Assembly (NCBI GenBank): GCA_016193065.1 | Contig: JACPSX010000101.1 | Location: 1 to 9,799 of the forward strand | Length of the DNA stretch: 9,799 bases | Source: Candidatus Tectimicrobiota bacterium | GTDB taxonomy: Bacteria > JACPSX01 | Reading direction: 5' to 3' | Shown: piece by piece, positions 1 to 6,250 of the stretch | How the letters are laid out: every line of letters starts with the position of its first letter | Numbering within the stretch: position 1 is the first letter of the stretch | The notes under the pieces: model-generated | What the model was told of the DNA's origin: nothing | Database searches by the model: none | Seen by the model: the letters and a program-made list of their open reading frames with translations, nothing else | Made by a program: the position numbers and the translations under genes

Positions 1-326
1 GATGCAAATGCTTGCCCACCCCCAGTTTGCCTGCGAGGAATTGCTACCCCCTCGGAGGAGAGAGCACCGAGGGGACTGTCCTTCCTGCCCTGAGCGCAAC
101 TGCCGGGAGCAGCGGGGGAACCCACCGGGAGCGGCCAGGGATGGGAAACCGCGCAGCCTAGACTTGCTTGCAGATAGCCGAACCTTTATCGTGGCGGTAG
201 CGGAGGGGTCCCACCCTGGGCGCCCCGTAAGGGTCCGTTGCGGGAGGCGTGTAGCGAAGGGCAGAAGACAGTCCCTTTGCTATGGATTCGCAAAAACTGG
301 GGGTGGGCAAGGAAGCAAATGCCATC
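1..326 (+). ncRNA. candidate structured RNA or inverted-repeat element, unassigned
   Basis: The stretch has no convincing gene but has strong, nested complementarity between its two ends. Positions 11-25 pair perfectly with 297-311 (15 bp), and 26-30 continue with 290-294 after a 2-nt A bulge. Positions 1-4 (GATG) can pair with 323-326 (CATC). Inside this, 72-80 pair with 267-275 (9 bp), 85-91 with 258-264 (7 bp), and 95-100 with 237-242 (6 bp). A local hairpin is possible at about 48-74, competing in part with the 72-80 stem. The middle, about 101-236, holds smaller GC-rich hairpins. I could not match it to RNase P RNA, tmRNA, SRP RNA or 6S RNA by their conserved blocks. A 6S-like rod, a retron msr-msd (whose a1/a2 ends also pair) or a MITE with terminal inverted repeats are possible. 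The plus strand is a weak preference: one G-U pair extends a stem in that sense. The element may extend left of the window. Confidence 0.45.
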
Positions 327-336
327 CCCAAGCCGG

Positions 337-352
337 GTCACCATCCGTCACC
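337..352 (+). repeat. two direct GTCACC repeats, 10-bp period
   Basis: GTCACC occurs at 337-342 and again at 347-352, exactly one helical turn apart. It lies 22 bp upstream of the -35 box of the predicted pilF promoter. That -35 region (CGTGAC, 374-379) contains the inverted form GTGAC. The spacing would suit a transcription factor bound on one face of the DNA. No named operator is recognised, and chance is possible. Confidence 0.25.
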
Positions 353-374
353 TCGGTCTTCCTACTGTTTTTCC

Positions 375-403
375 GTGACAGCCAGACAAGTTTTTGTTAT
401 ACA
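375..403 (+). promoter_or_regulatory. sigma70-type promoter for pilF-rodZ-aroE
   Basis: GTGACA at 375-380 matches the -35 consensus TTGACA at five of six positions. A 17-bp spacer leads to TATACA at 398-403, four of six to TATAAT. TGT at 395-397 places an extended -10 TG dinucleotide correctly. Transcription would start near 410. This leaves a short leader and favours the ATG at 465 over the one at 423, which would have only about 13 nt of leader. Prediction by eye. Confidence 0.5.
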
Positions 404-464
404 AGAGGTTTGAAAAGAGACGATGGGAGAATTTGTGAAGGGAGCGGCGGGAAGGGCCAGGAGC

Positions 465-1226
465 ATGAGGGCTCGTTTCCTTAAAAAAGTGTTGCTGGCA
501 GGCTCCCTGGGGGTCGGGCTTCTCCAGGGATGCGCCTCGCTGGATCCTTCCAGTTCCGAAACAGCCCGGGCCAAGTACAATTTGGGGATCGTTTACCTGG
601 AGGCACGAGCCGTGGAGCAGGCTCAAAGAGAGTTGCTGGAGGCAGCAGCCCTCACCCCCAACGACCCGGAGATCGCTGTTGGACTCGGGCGCGTCTACTT
701 CCTGCAGCGCCGTTTCCCTTTGGCCTTGCAGGAATACAAAAAGGCCCTGTCCTTGAACCCTCAGATGGGTGAGGCCCACTACTACCTGGGCAACCTGCAC
801 ATCGAGCAGAGGCAGTGGGACGAAGCTATCAAGGAGTTTCAGGCGGCCTTGAATTCCCCCCGCTTCGCAGCCCCTCAATTTGCCTATAATAACATGGCCC
901 TGGCCCATCTTGAAAAAGGGCAGTACGATAAAGCAGTCGAGGGGTTCCTTCTGGCTCTGCGCCTGGATTCGGGACTCTACGAAGCCCGTAACAACCTGGG
1001 AAAATCCTATTACTTTTCAGGGAAGAACGAAGAAGCCATTCGCGAGTTCCGGGAAGCTTTAAGGATCTTTCCCGACTACAGTCAGGCCCAGTTGAACATG
1101 GGGATGGCATTAGTGAAAAAAGGGGACCGGGAAGGAGCCATCAAATCCTTCCGGCAGGTCCTCGAACTGAGTCCGGAAACCGAGCTGGCCCGAGAGGCCC
1201 AGCGCTACCTCCAGCTCTTACGGTAA
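465..1226 (+). CDS. pilF: PilF-like TPR lipoprotein (type IV pilus pilotin)
   Basis: This protein of 253 residues starts with a basic n-region (MRARFLKK), a hydrophobic stretch and a lipobox LQGC, so Cys23 would be the lipidated N-terminus of an outer-membrane lipoprotein. The rest is about six tetratricopeptide repeats, roughly residues 33-66, 67-100, 101-134, 138-171, 172-205 and 206-239. Typical TPR residues are visible (A-x-Y/N-L-G at helix A, A-I-x-x-F at helix B, P at repeat ends). Six TPRs in about 250 residues is the size and plan of Pseudomonas PilF, which helps the PilQ secretin assemble in the outer membrane. An in-frame ATG at 423 would add 14 residues before the signal peptide; GAAGG at 451-455 suits the start at 465. 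The next gene is rodZ-like, as in the gammaproteobacterial pilF-rodZ cluster. A generic TPR lipoprotein is the alternative, as TPR proteins are hard to assign by sequence. Confidence 0.75.
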   Translation: MRARFLKKVLLAGSLGVGLLQGCASLDPSSSETARAKYNLGIVYLEARAVEQAQRELLEAAALTPNDPEIAVGLGRVYFLQRRFPLALQEYKKALSLNPQMGEAHYYLGNLHIEQRQWDEAIKEFQAALNSPRFAAPQFAYNNMALAHLEKGQYDKAVEGFLLALRLDSGLYEARNNLGKSYYFSGKNEEAIREFREALRIFPDYSQAQLNMGMALVKKGDREGAIKSFRQVLELSPETELAREAQRYLQLLR

Positions 1227-1268
1227 AGTGAGACAGAACCCCTCTTTCCCATTGGGACAAAGACCAAG

Positions 1269-2186
1269 ATGGATTCTTTAGGGGAGTATCTCAAGCGCGA
1301 GCGTGAACTCAGAGGGATCACGTTGCGTCACATCTCGGATGTGACCAAGATCCACATCAAATACCTGGAGGCCCTGGAGGAAAATCATTTTGAAGTTCTC
1401 CCGGCAGAGGCTTTCACCAGAGGTTTCCTGCGTTCCTACGCCAGGTGCGTCGGCATCGACCCGGACGAAGCGGTTCTAGTCTACAAGCAATGTCTGGACA
1501 GGCTCAAAGGCAGCAGCACTCCTTCTATCCCTCCGGTTGCTTTCGAGACTTATCCCCCTCCTCCGGTCCAAGCCCCTGCTACGCCGCAGGAGAAGGCGCC
1601 CTCTACGGGCTCTCCCAAACTTCTCATCACTCTTCTCTCTCTTTTCCTGGTGCTGGCCGTCGCCTTCTTTGCTTTTGTCAGCTCCCGGGCCAAGCGCGGA
1701 CCGGAGACTTCCGCCGGGCGAATTGCCCGGGAGCCGGTGGGATCCGTCCCTGAGCCCCGGACTCCGGGATCCGAGGTCAACGTCCCGACGCTGTCTCAAA
1801 AAGCCCCCGCTGACAAAGCGCCGAAGCCGGAGCCAACACAGAAATCCCCCACCGCTTCGACCTCCAAGGAGCAGGGGACCACTGCCCCCATAGCTCGGCC
1901 CCCCGGGACGGAAACCGCGGAAAGCCAAGCGCCGAAAAATCTCGCTTTGACGATCAATGCGAAAGAAGACACCTGGATCCAGGCGGTCATTGACGGAACA
2001 GAGCGCCGGGAGGCTCTGATCCCGGCGGGTTCCCAGGTGACCTGGAGGGCGGCGAACAAATTCGTGCTGGTGATCGGCAACGTCAAGGGAACCGAGATGA
2101 CCCTGAACGGCACCGAAATTCAAGTTCCCGAGGGACAACAGAACGTGCTGCGGGATTTCGTCGTTACCCGTGAGCTCATCCGGTAA
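1269..2186 (+). CDS. rodZ: RodZ-like HTH / DUF4115 membrane protein
   Basis: This 305-residue protein has the RodZ plan. An N-terminal Cro/CI-type helix-turn-helix (HTH_25, about residues 4-75) begins LGEYLKRERELRG and includes the FTRGFLRSYA motif typical of the family. A Pro-rich cytoplasmic linker covers 82-115. One membrane segment lies at about 117-138, followed by a basic residue. A long Pro/Thr/Ser/Lys-rich periplasmic linker covers 141-223, and a C-terminal beta-rich DUF4115 domain covers 224-305 (WIQAVIDG, then P-A-G and the LNG motif). In E. coli RodZ the cytoplasmic HTH binds MreB and links it to the cell-wall elongation machinery. The gene lies 42 nt after pilF. The Shine-Dalgarno is weak (GGGAC, 1253-1257), so translation may depend on the transcript from pilF. 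The domain plan is clear; a role in cell shape is inferred from the family, and some DUF4115 proteins may have other roles. Confidence 0.85.
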   Translation: MDSLGEYLKRERELRGITLRHISDVTKIHIKYLEALEENHFEVLPAEAFTRGFLRSYARCVGIDPDEAVLVYKQCLDRLKGSSTPSIPPVAFETYPPPPVQAPATPQEKAPSTGSPKLLITLLSLFLVLAVAFFAFVSSRAKRGPETSAGRIAREPVGSVPEPRTPGSEVNVPTLSQKAPADKAPKPEPTQKSPTASTSKEQGTTAPIARPPGTETAESQAPKNLALTINAKEDTWIQAVIDGTERREALIPAGSQVTWRAANKFVLVIGNVKGTEMTLNGTEIQVPEGQQNVLRDFVVTRELIR

Positions 2187-2193
2187 CCTCCAT

Positions 2194-3063
2194 ATGGCTC
2201 CGCCGCCAAAGATCCTCGGCATTATTGGCCATCCCGTGAGCCACTCCCTGTCGCCGGTCATGCAGAATGCGGCAATCCAATACAAGTCACTGAATTACGT
2301 TTACGTGGCCTTTGAAGTCTTGCCCCACCTCCTGGGGCGAGCCATCCGGGGAATTCCCGGTTTGGGTATTTCAGGGGTGAACGTCACTGTCCCCCACAAG
2401 GAAGCCGTACTCCCGTTCTTAGACCGGATCAGCCCCGAGGCCCGATTTATTGGCGCGGTGAACACCATCGTGCGCGAAAAGGAAGAGCTGATCGGGTACA
2501 ACACGGACGGGATCGGATTTTCCAGAGCCCTGGCCCAGGAAGGAAATTCCTCCCTGGCAGGAAAAGCCCTCCTCCTTCTTGGTGCCGGAGGGGCCGCCCG
2601 GGCTGTGGCTGCTCAGGCAGCTACGGAAGGGGCCAGAGAGTTGATCATTGCCAACCGGTCTCTCCCCAGGGCGCAACGACTCGAAACGGACCTGCTCGGG
2701 AAATTCCCCGACCTGCAATGTCGCAGTTTGCCATTGGATAGTACTGCAATCGAACCCCTTCTTCCCACCGTCGACCTGCTGGTCAATGCGACTACCCGGG
2801 GAATGAGACCGGGGGACCCCCCTCCCGTTTCTCTGGCCGGCCTTCCCAGACATACCATGGTCTACGATCTCATCTATAATCCACCCGTTACCGAACTGAT
2901 CCGGATCTCCCGTCAGCGCGGGAACCCGGCCCTCAACGGCCTGGGGATGCTGATCTACCAAGGGGCCGCTTCATTCGAACTCTGGACGGGATCGGCGGCC
3001 CCAATTGACGTGATGAAGAAGGCCCTGGAAATAGCTCTGGGCAGCCCCAATGCAGGAGACTGA
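2194..3063 (+). CDS. aroE: shikimate dehydrogenase (NADP+)
   Basis: AroE reduces 3-dehydroshikimate to shikimate with NADPH in the cytoplasm, in the pathway to chorismate and aromatic amino acids. The protein is 289 residues, near the usual length. The substrate domain shows the SHSLSP motif (16-21), NVTVPHKE (63-70, catalytic Lys69), GAVNT (87-91, Asn90) and YNTDG (102-106, catalytic Asp105). The nucleotide domain shows the loop GAGGAARA (130-137) and NRS (154-156) for the NADP phosphate. Further typical blocks are NATTRGM (198-204), YDLIYNP (224-230) and the final YQGAASFELW (255-264, with the substrate-contacting Gln256). All key residues are present. An in-frame GTG at 2170 would overlap rodZ and add eight residues. 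I prefer the ATG at 2194 because the fold begins just after it. The start lies 7 nt after the rodZ stop, so the two are probably co-transcribed. Its link to pili is positional only. Confidence 0.95.
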   Translation: MAPPPKILGIIGHPVSHSLSPVMQNAAIQYKSLNYVYVAFEVLPHLLGRAIRGIPGLGISGVNVTVPHKEAVLPFLDRISPEARFIGAVNTIVREKEELIGYNTDGIGFSRALAQEGNSSLAGKALLLLGAGGAARAVAAQAATEGARELIIANRSLPRAQRLETDLLGKFPDLQCRSLPLDSTAIEPLLPTVDLLVNATTRGMRPGDPPPVSLAGLPRHTMVYDLIYNPPVTELIRISRQRGNPALNGLGMLIYQGAASFELWTGSAAPIDVMKKALEIALGSPNAGD

Positions 3064-3079
3064 GAGCTCCCGCCCTATC

Positions 3080-3116
3080 CTCACGCCTGTGAGCAAGATC
3101 ACCCTCCTTCCGAGGG
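3080..3116 (+). repeat. two small hairpins after aroE
   Basis: CTCAC (3080-3084) pairs with GTGAG (3089-3093) across a 4-nt loop. CCCTC (3102-3106) pairs with GAGGG (3112-3116) across a 5-nt loop. No T-tract follows, so this is not a standard intrinsic terminator. It could mark the 3' end of the aroE transcript or slow exonucleases. These are weak structures that could be chance. Confidence 0.25.
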
Positions 3117-3124
3117 AGACCAGC

Positions 3125-3153
3125 TTGACATTTAGTTTCCCGGCCGATAAGAT
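3125..3153 (+). promoter_or_regulatory. sigma70-type promoter for the pilT-pilS operon
   Basis: A perfect TTGACA lies at 3125-3130. A 17-bp spacer leads to TAAGAT at 3148-3153, four of six to TATAAT. Transcription would start near 3160, giving a leader of about 85 nt before pilT. It lies in the only sizeable gap (181 nt) between aroE and pilT, where an operon promoter would be expected. The spacer is not AT-rich, and the prediction is by eye. Confidence 0.55.
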
Positions 3154-3210
3154 GCCCCCATCCTATCGGATATGAAGGGGTTAGAATCGATTCACCATCT
3201 CGCAACTGGA

Positions 3211-3236
3211 CCTAGATCTTCCCTAGGGGGAGGAAG
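3211..3236 (+). promoter_or_regulatory. pilT Shine-Dalgarno with possible occluding hairpin
   Basis: The purine tract GGGGGAGGAAGAG (3226-3238) is a strong ribosome binding site 6-9 nt before the pilT ATG. Just upstream, CTTCC (3218-3222) can pair with GGAAG (3232-3236) and cover it. CCTAG (3211-3215) can instead pair with CTAGG (3223-3227). The two pairings exclude each other, so translation could be modulated, but each stem is only 5 bp. Confidence 0.3.
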
Positions 3237-3244
3237 AGACCCAC

Positions 3245-4327
3245 ATGGCAAAAATCGACGCTTTCTTTAAGCTGATGCACGACCAGGGCGCATCCGATCT
3301 CCACCTGGCTTCCGGAAGCCAGCCCATTCTCAGAATCCGCGGGGAAATGGAGCGGGTGAAATACCAGGAGCTCAACAACGACGATCTCAAAGCCATGCTT
3401 TATGAGATTGCCCCGGAGGACAAGATCAAGGTCTTTGAAGAGACCGGAGATGTGGACTTTGCTTACGAGATTCCGGGAATGGCCCGCTATCGAGCGAACT
3501 TCTTCATGCAGAAGTATGGAGTGGGGGCCGTCTTTCGGGAAATTCCAAGCAATGTTCTGACCGCCGAGCAATTGGGGCTCCCACCCATTCTCCCCCGGCT
3601 TGCGTTGCTCCCCCGGGGACTGGTCCTGGTCACAGGACCAACAGGGAGCGGCAAATCGACAACCCTGGCCGCCATCATCGACTACGGCAACAAGAACCGG
3701 AAAGACCACATCATCACCGTCGAGGACCCTATTGAATTTGTCCACAAGAGTCAGGGGTGCCTGGTAAATCACCGGGAAGTGGGGGTCCACACGCGCTCCT
3801 TTGCCGCAGCTCTGCGCGGTGCACTGCGCGAGGATCCAGACATCATTCTGGTGGGCGAGATGCGCGATCTGGAAACCATATCCCTGGCCGTGGAAGCGGC
3901 GGCAACCGGGCACCTGGTCTTCGGCACACTGCACACCCAGAGTGCTGCCAAGACCGTTGACCGGGTGATTGAAGTCTTCCCTGCCAACCAGCAGGCCCAG
4001 ATCCGCTCCACACTGGCCGAAGGATTGCGGGCCGTGGTCTGCCAGGCCCTCTTCAAGAGGATCGACGTCAAGGGGAGATGTGCAGCCATGGAGATCATGA
4101 TTGCGACTCCCGCTATTCGCAATCTGATCCGGGAGGGGAAAACCTACCAGATCCCCTCCTCCATCCAGACCGGGCGAAAATACGGCATGCAGACCCTCGA
4201 CGACGCGATCTTCTCCTTCCTGCAGGCCAAGAAGATCAACCCTGAGGAGGCCTACAGCAAATGCGTCGACAAGGCGAAGTTTCAACCGTACCTCACCAAG
4301 CCACCCGAAGACTTCACGGAGGCATAG
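3245..4327 (+). CDS. pilT: PilT, type IV pilus retraction ATPase
   Basis: PilT is a cytoplasmic hexameric ATPase that drives pilus disassembly at the PilC platform, giving twitching motility. The protein is 360 residues, close to the usual 345-370. The N-terminal PAS-like domain (about 1-100) includes the SDLHL motif (17-21) and MARYRANFF (79-87). The ATPase core shows Walker A GPTGSGKST (131-139), the Asp box VEDPIEF (159-165), Walker B ILVGEMRD (201-208, catalytic Glu205) and the His box GHLVFGTLH (222-230). The signature AIRNLIREGK (290-299), required for retraction in studied PilT proteins, is intact, with QIPSSIQTG following. It is the first gene of a tight operon, preceded by its own predicted promoter and a strong Shine-Dalgarno. 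No extension ATPase (pilB) is in the window. Confidence 0.95.
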   Translation: MAKIDAFFKLMHDQGASDLHLASGSQPILRIRGEMERVKYQELNNDDLKAMLYEIAPEDKIKVFEETGDVDFAYEIPGMARYRANFFMQKYGVGAVFREIPSNVLTAEQLGLPPILPRLALLPRGLVLVTGPTGSGKSTTLAAIIDYGNKNRKDHIITVEDPIEFVHKSQGCLVNHREVGVHTRSFAAALRGALREDPDIILVGEMRDLETISLAVEAAATGHLVFGTLHTQSAAKTVDRVIEVFPANQQAQIRSTLAEGLRAVVCQALFKRIDVKGRCAAMEIMIATPAIRNLIREGKTYQIPSSIQTGRKYGMQTLDDAIFSFLQAKKINPEEAYSKCVDKAKFQPYLTKPPEDFTEA

Positions 4328-4339
4328 GGAGGAAAGGCA

Positions 4340-5515
4340 ATGCGCCAGCCAGAGATTGACTACATATTGAACCGCATGCTGGAGTCTCACGGTAACGTCT
4401 CCGACTTGAACCTGACGGTGGGCAAGCCTCCCCAGGTGGAATCCTCGGGACAACTGGTCCCCGTCCCCCTGGAGCCGACCATCGAAAAACTGACTCCGTT
4501 TCAGACCGAGGTTTTTGCCCTGAACCTGATTAACTCGGACCGGCGGCTCACGGAAATCCTGCTCCGGGAAGGCTCCTGCGACTGTTCTTATTCCCTACCC
4601 GGGATTTCCCAGCGCGGGGACTACTCCATCGTGCAAAGAAAACTCGAGACCCGCATCCCCACACTGCAGGATCTGAACCTGCCCCCGGCTTTCCTCAAGA
4701 TGGCTCAAGAAAAGAACGGCCTGATCCTGGTCACGGGGGCCACCGGCAGCGGCAAATCCACCTCGCTGGCCGGGCTCCTCAACGAGATGAACGAGACGAA
4801 ATCAATCCACATCATCACCCTCGAGGACCCCGTGGAGTTCTCGCACCCCCACAAGAAGGCCACCTTCAACCAGCGCGAGCTGGGGGGGGACTTCGACGCC
4901 TTTTCCACGGGCTTGAGGGCGGCCCTGCGTCAGGCTCCCAAGGTCATCCTGGTGGGGGAGATGCGGGACCGGGAAACGGTGGAAATCGGCCTGAGCGCCG
5001 CGGAAACCGGCCATCTGGTCCTCAGCACACTGCACACGGTGGACGCAGGGCAGACCATCAACCGCATCCTGGGCATGTTCGAACAAGAAGAAGAGCGGCA
5101 GATCCGCATCCGGCTGGCGGACACGATTCGCTGGATCGTCTGCCAGCGCCTGTTGCCCAAGGTGGGCGGAGGCCGGGTGGCGGCCTTCGAGATCATGGGG
5201 AGCAACCTGCGGGTCAAGGACACCATTCTCAACGGGGAATCGGAAGGGAAAACCTTTTACGAGATTATCGACGCCGGGGAGGCCTTCGGGATGATGACGT
5301 TCGACAAGTGCATCATCGAGCATTACAAGAACGGCTTGATCACCGAGGAAACCGCCCTGGCTTACGCTTCGCGCAAGGCCGTTGTGGGCCGGGGCATGGA
5401 CCGGATCAAGAGCTCCCGGGGCGAGAAGACCTCTGATATCGATGAACTGGCCGTCGATGCGGAGTACGGAAAATCCGAGTTTAAGGATCTGCAGACCAAA
5501 GGGAAAAAACGGTAA
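4340..5515 (+). CDS. pilT2: second PilT/PilU-family pilus ATPase
   Basis: This 391-residue ATPase follows pilT by 12 nt, with a GGAGGAAAGG ribosome site between them. It keeps SDLNL (21-25), Walker A GATGSGKST (133-141), the Asp box LEDPVEF (161-167), Walker B VILVGEMRD (202-210, Glu207) and the His box GHLVLSTLH (224-232), so it should hydrolyse ATP. It differs from its neighbour in two places. The AIRNLIREGK signature is replaced by NLRVKDTILNGESEGK (289-304). The N-terminal domain also appears about eight residues short after PG (87-88), where the neighbour has the arginine-rich strand RYRANFF. Its C-terminus has a charged, probably disordered tail (about 350-391). The family probably includes accessory retraction motors such as PilU, which work with PilT. 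An accessory or regulatory retraction role is inferred; the symbol marks a paralog, not an established name. Confidence 0.85.
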   Translation: MRQPEIDYILNRMLESHGNVSDLNLTVGKPPQVESSGQLVPVPLEPTIEKLTPFQTEVFALNLINSDRRLTEILLREGSCDCSYSLPGISQRGDYSIVQRKLETRIPTLQDLNLPPAFLKMAQEKNGLILVTGATGSGKSTSLAGLLNEMNETKSIHIITLEDPVEFSHPHKKATFNQRELGGDFDAFSTGLRAALRQAPKVILVGEMRDRETVEIGLSAAETGHLVLSTLHTVDAGQTINRILGMFEQEEERQIRIRLADTIRWIVCQRLLPKVGGGRVAAFEIMGSNLRVKDTILNGESEGKTFYEIIDAGEAFGMMTFDKCIIEHYKNGLITEETALAYASRKAVVGRGMDRIKSSRGEKTSDIDELAVDAEYGKSEFKDLQTKGKKR

Positions 5516-5533
5516 CTCCGGAAGGTAAACCAA

Positions 5534-6229
5534 GTGGAAATCACCTGTTCTTCCTGTGCGGCCAAATACAACGTCCCGGACGAGAAAATCCCCAAAGATA
5601 AGGCATTCCGAATCACCTGCCCGCAGTGCAAGGAGAAAATCACCGTCGAGCCCCCGGGCCAGGGAGCGGCGGCCGCGGCCAGCGAGGCTCCTGCGCCAGC
5701 AACCCGGGATCTGGAGGGCCTTCCGGAAAACGGCCAACACCAACCCGCGGCTGAAGCCCCCCTCTACGACACCGCCACTTCAGAATACTTCGAGGAAGGG
5801 GTAAAGACGGCTCTGCTCTGCGAGAGCGACGAAAAGCGGGCCGATTTCCTGACCGGGATCCTGAAGGAGCTGGATTACATCGTGACCTGCCCCAGTTCCC
5901 ACGAGGACGCCCTGCTCCGGCTCAAGTTCAACAAATACGACCTGATCGTAGTGGACGAGGAGTTCGCCGGAGCCACCCCGGGCAACAATGCGGTGCTCTC
6001 CCATCTCCAGAAGCTGCCCATGGCCGCCCGCCGCTACATCTACCTGGTTCTCCTGGGGCAGAAGCTCAACACCTCCGACAACATGATGGCTTTTGTGAAA
6101 AGCGTCAACATGGTGGTGAATCACAAAGATCTTGAAAATTTCAAGAACATCCTAAAGCGAAACCAGACAGAGCACGAAACGTTCTACAAGGTCTTCATGG
6201 ACGTCCTTAGGGAGTTGGGGAAGCGGTAA
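5534..6229 (+). CDS. MJ0042 zinc-ribbon / receiver-like protein of unknown function
   Basis: This 231-residue protein starts at a GTG with GGAAGG 8 nt upstream. The N-terminus is an MJ0042-type zinc ribbon, with Cys5, Cys8, Cys29 and Cys32 as likely ligands (CSSC and CPQC knuckles). A linker rich in Ala, Pro and Glu follows (about 39-90). Residues 91-210 resemble a response-regulator receiver: a beta1 ending in LLCESDE (94-100), a beta3 ending in DLIVVDEEF with Asp141 at the phospho-acceptor place, and Lys198 near the conserved lysine. The Ser/Thr usually found at the end of beta4 is not evident (VLLGQK, 172-177), and the acidic pair is altered (Glu97, Ser98), so it may be a divergent or pseudo-receiver. 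It sits 18 nt after pilT2 and 21 nt before pilC, pointing to a pilus-linked role. I do not recognise a named gene. The zinc ribbon is clear; the receiver fold is inferred. Confidence 0.75.
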   Translation: MEITCSSCAAKYNVPDEKIPKDKAFRITCPQCKEKITVEPPGQGAAAAASEAPAPATRDLEGLPENGQHQPAAEAPLYDTATSEYFEEGVKTALLCESDEKRADFLTGILKELDYIVTCPSSHEDALLRLKFNKYDLIVVDEEFAGATPGNNAVLSHLQKLPMAARRYIYLVLLGQKLNTSDNMMAFVKSVNMVVNHKDLENFKNILKRNQTEHETFYKVFMDVLRELGKR

Positions 6230-6250
6230 TTGCCGGGAGAAGCTTGAGCC

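Noticed and set aside
1-326. RNase P RNA, tmRNA, SRP RNA or 6S RNA
   Set aside because: None of the conserved blocks I know for RNase P (GAGGAAAGUCCG, ACAGAACCCGGC), SRP (GGUCAGGUCCGGAAGGAAGC) or tmRNA (tRNA-like ends, tag frame) is present, and the length is greater than usual for 6S RNA.
333-372. Intrinsic terminator after the left-edge element
   Set aside because: A short stem is possible (333-338 with 350-356) but the T-run at 368-372 is 11 nt away, too far for a standard terminator.
2-484. Open frame of 160 residues on the plus strand
   Set aside because: It overlaps the paired element and the pilF start in another frame, its product has no recognisable domain, and the DNA is better explained by base pairing.
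1476-2285. 269-residue open frame on the minus strand
   Set aside because: It is a low-complexity shadow of the Pro-rich rodZ linker, rich in Gly and Arg, with no family features.
3212-4453. 413-residue open frame on the minus strand
   Set aside because: It lies antisense to pilT, which has full motif support; long reverse frames are expected in GC-rich coding DNA, and its product shows no domain.
4802-5743. 313-residue open frame on the minus strand
   Set aside because: It is antisense to the second ATPase and the zinc-ribbon gene, and has no recognisable domain.
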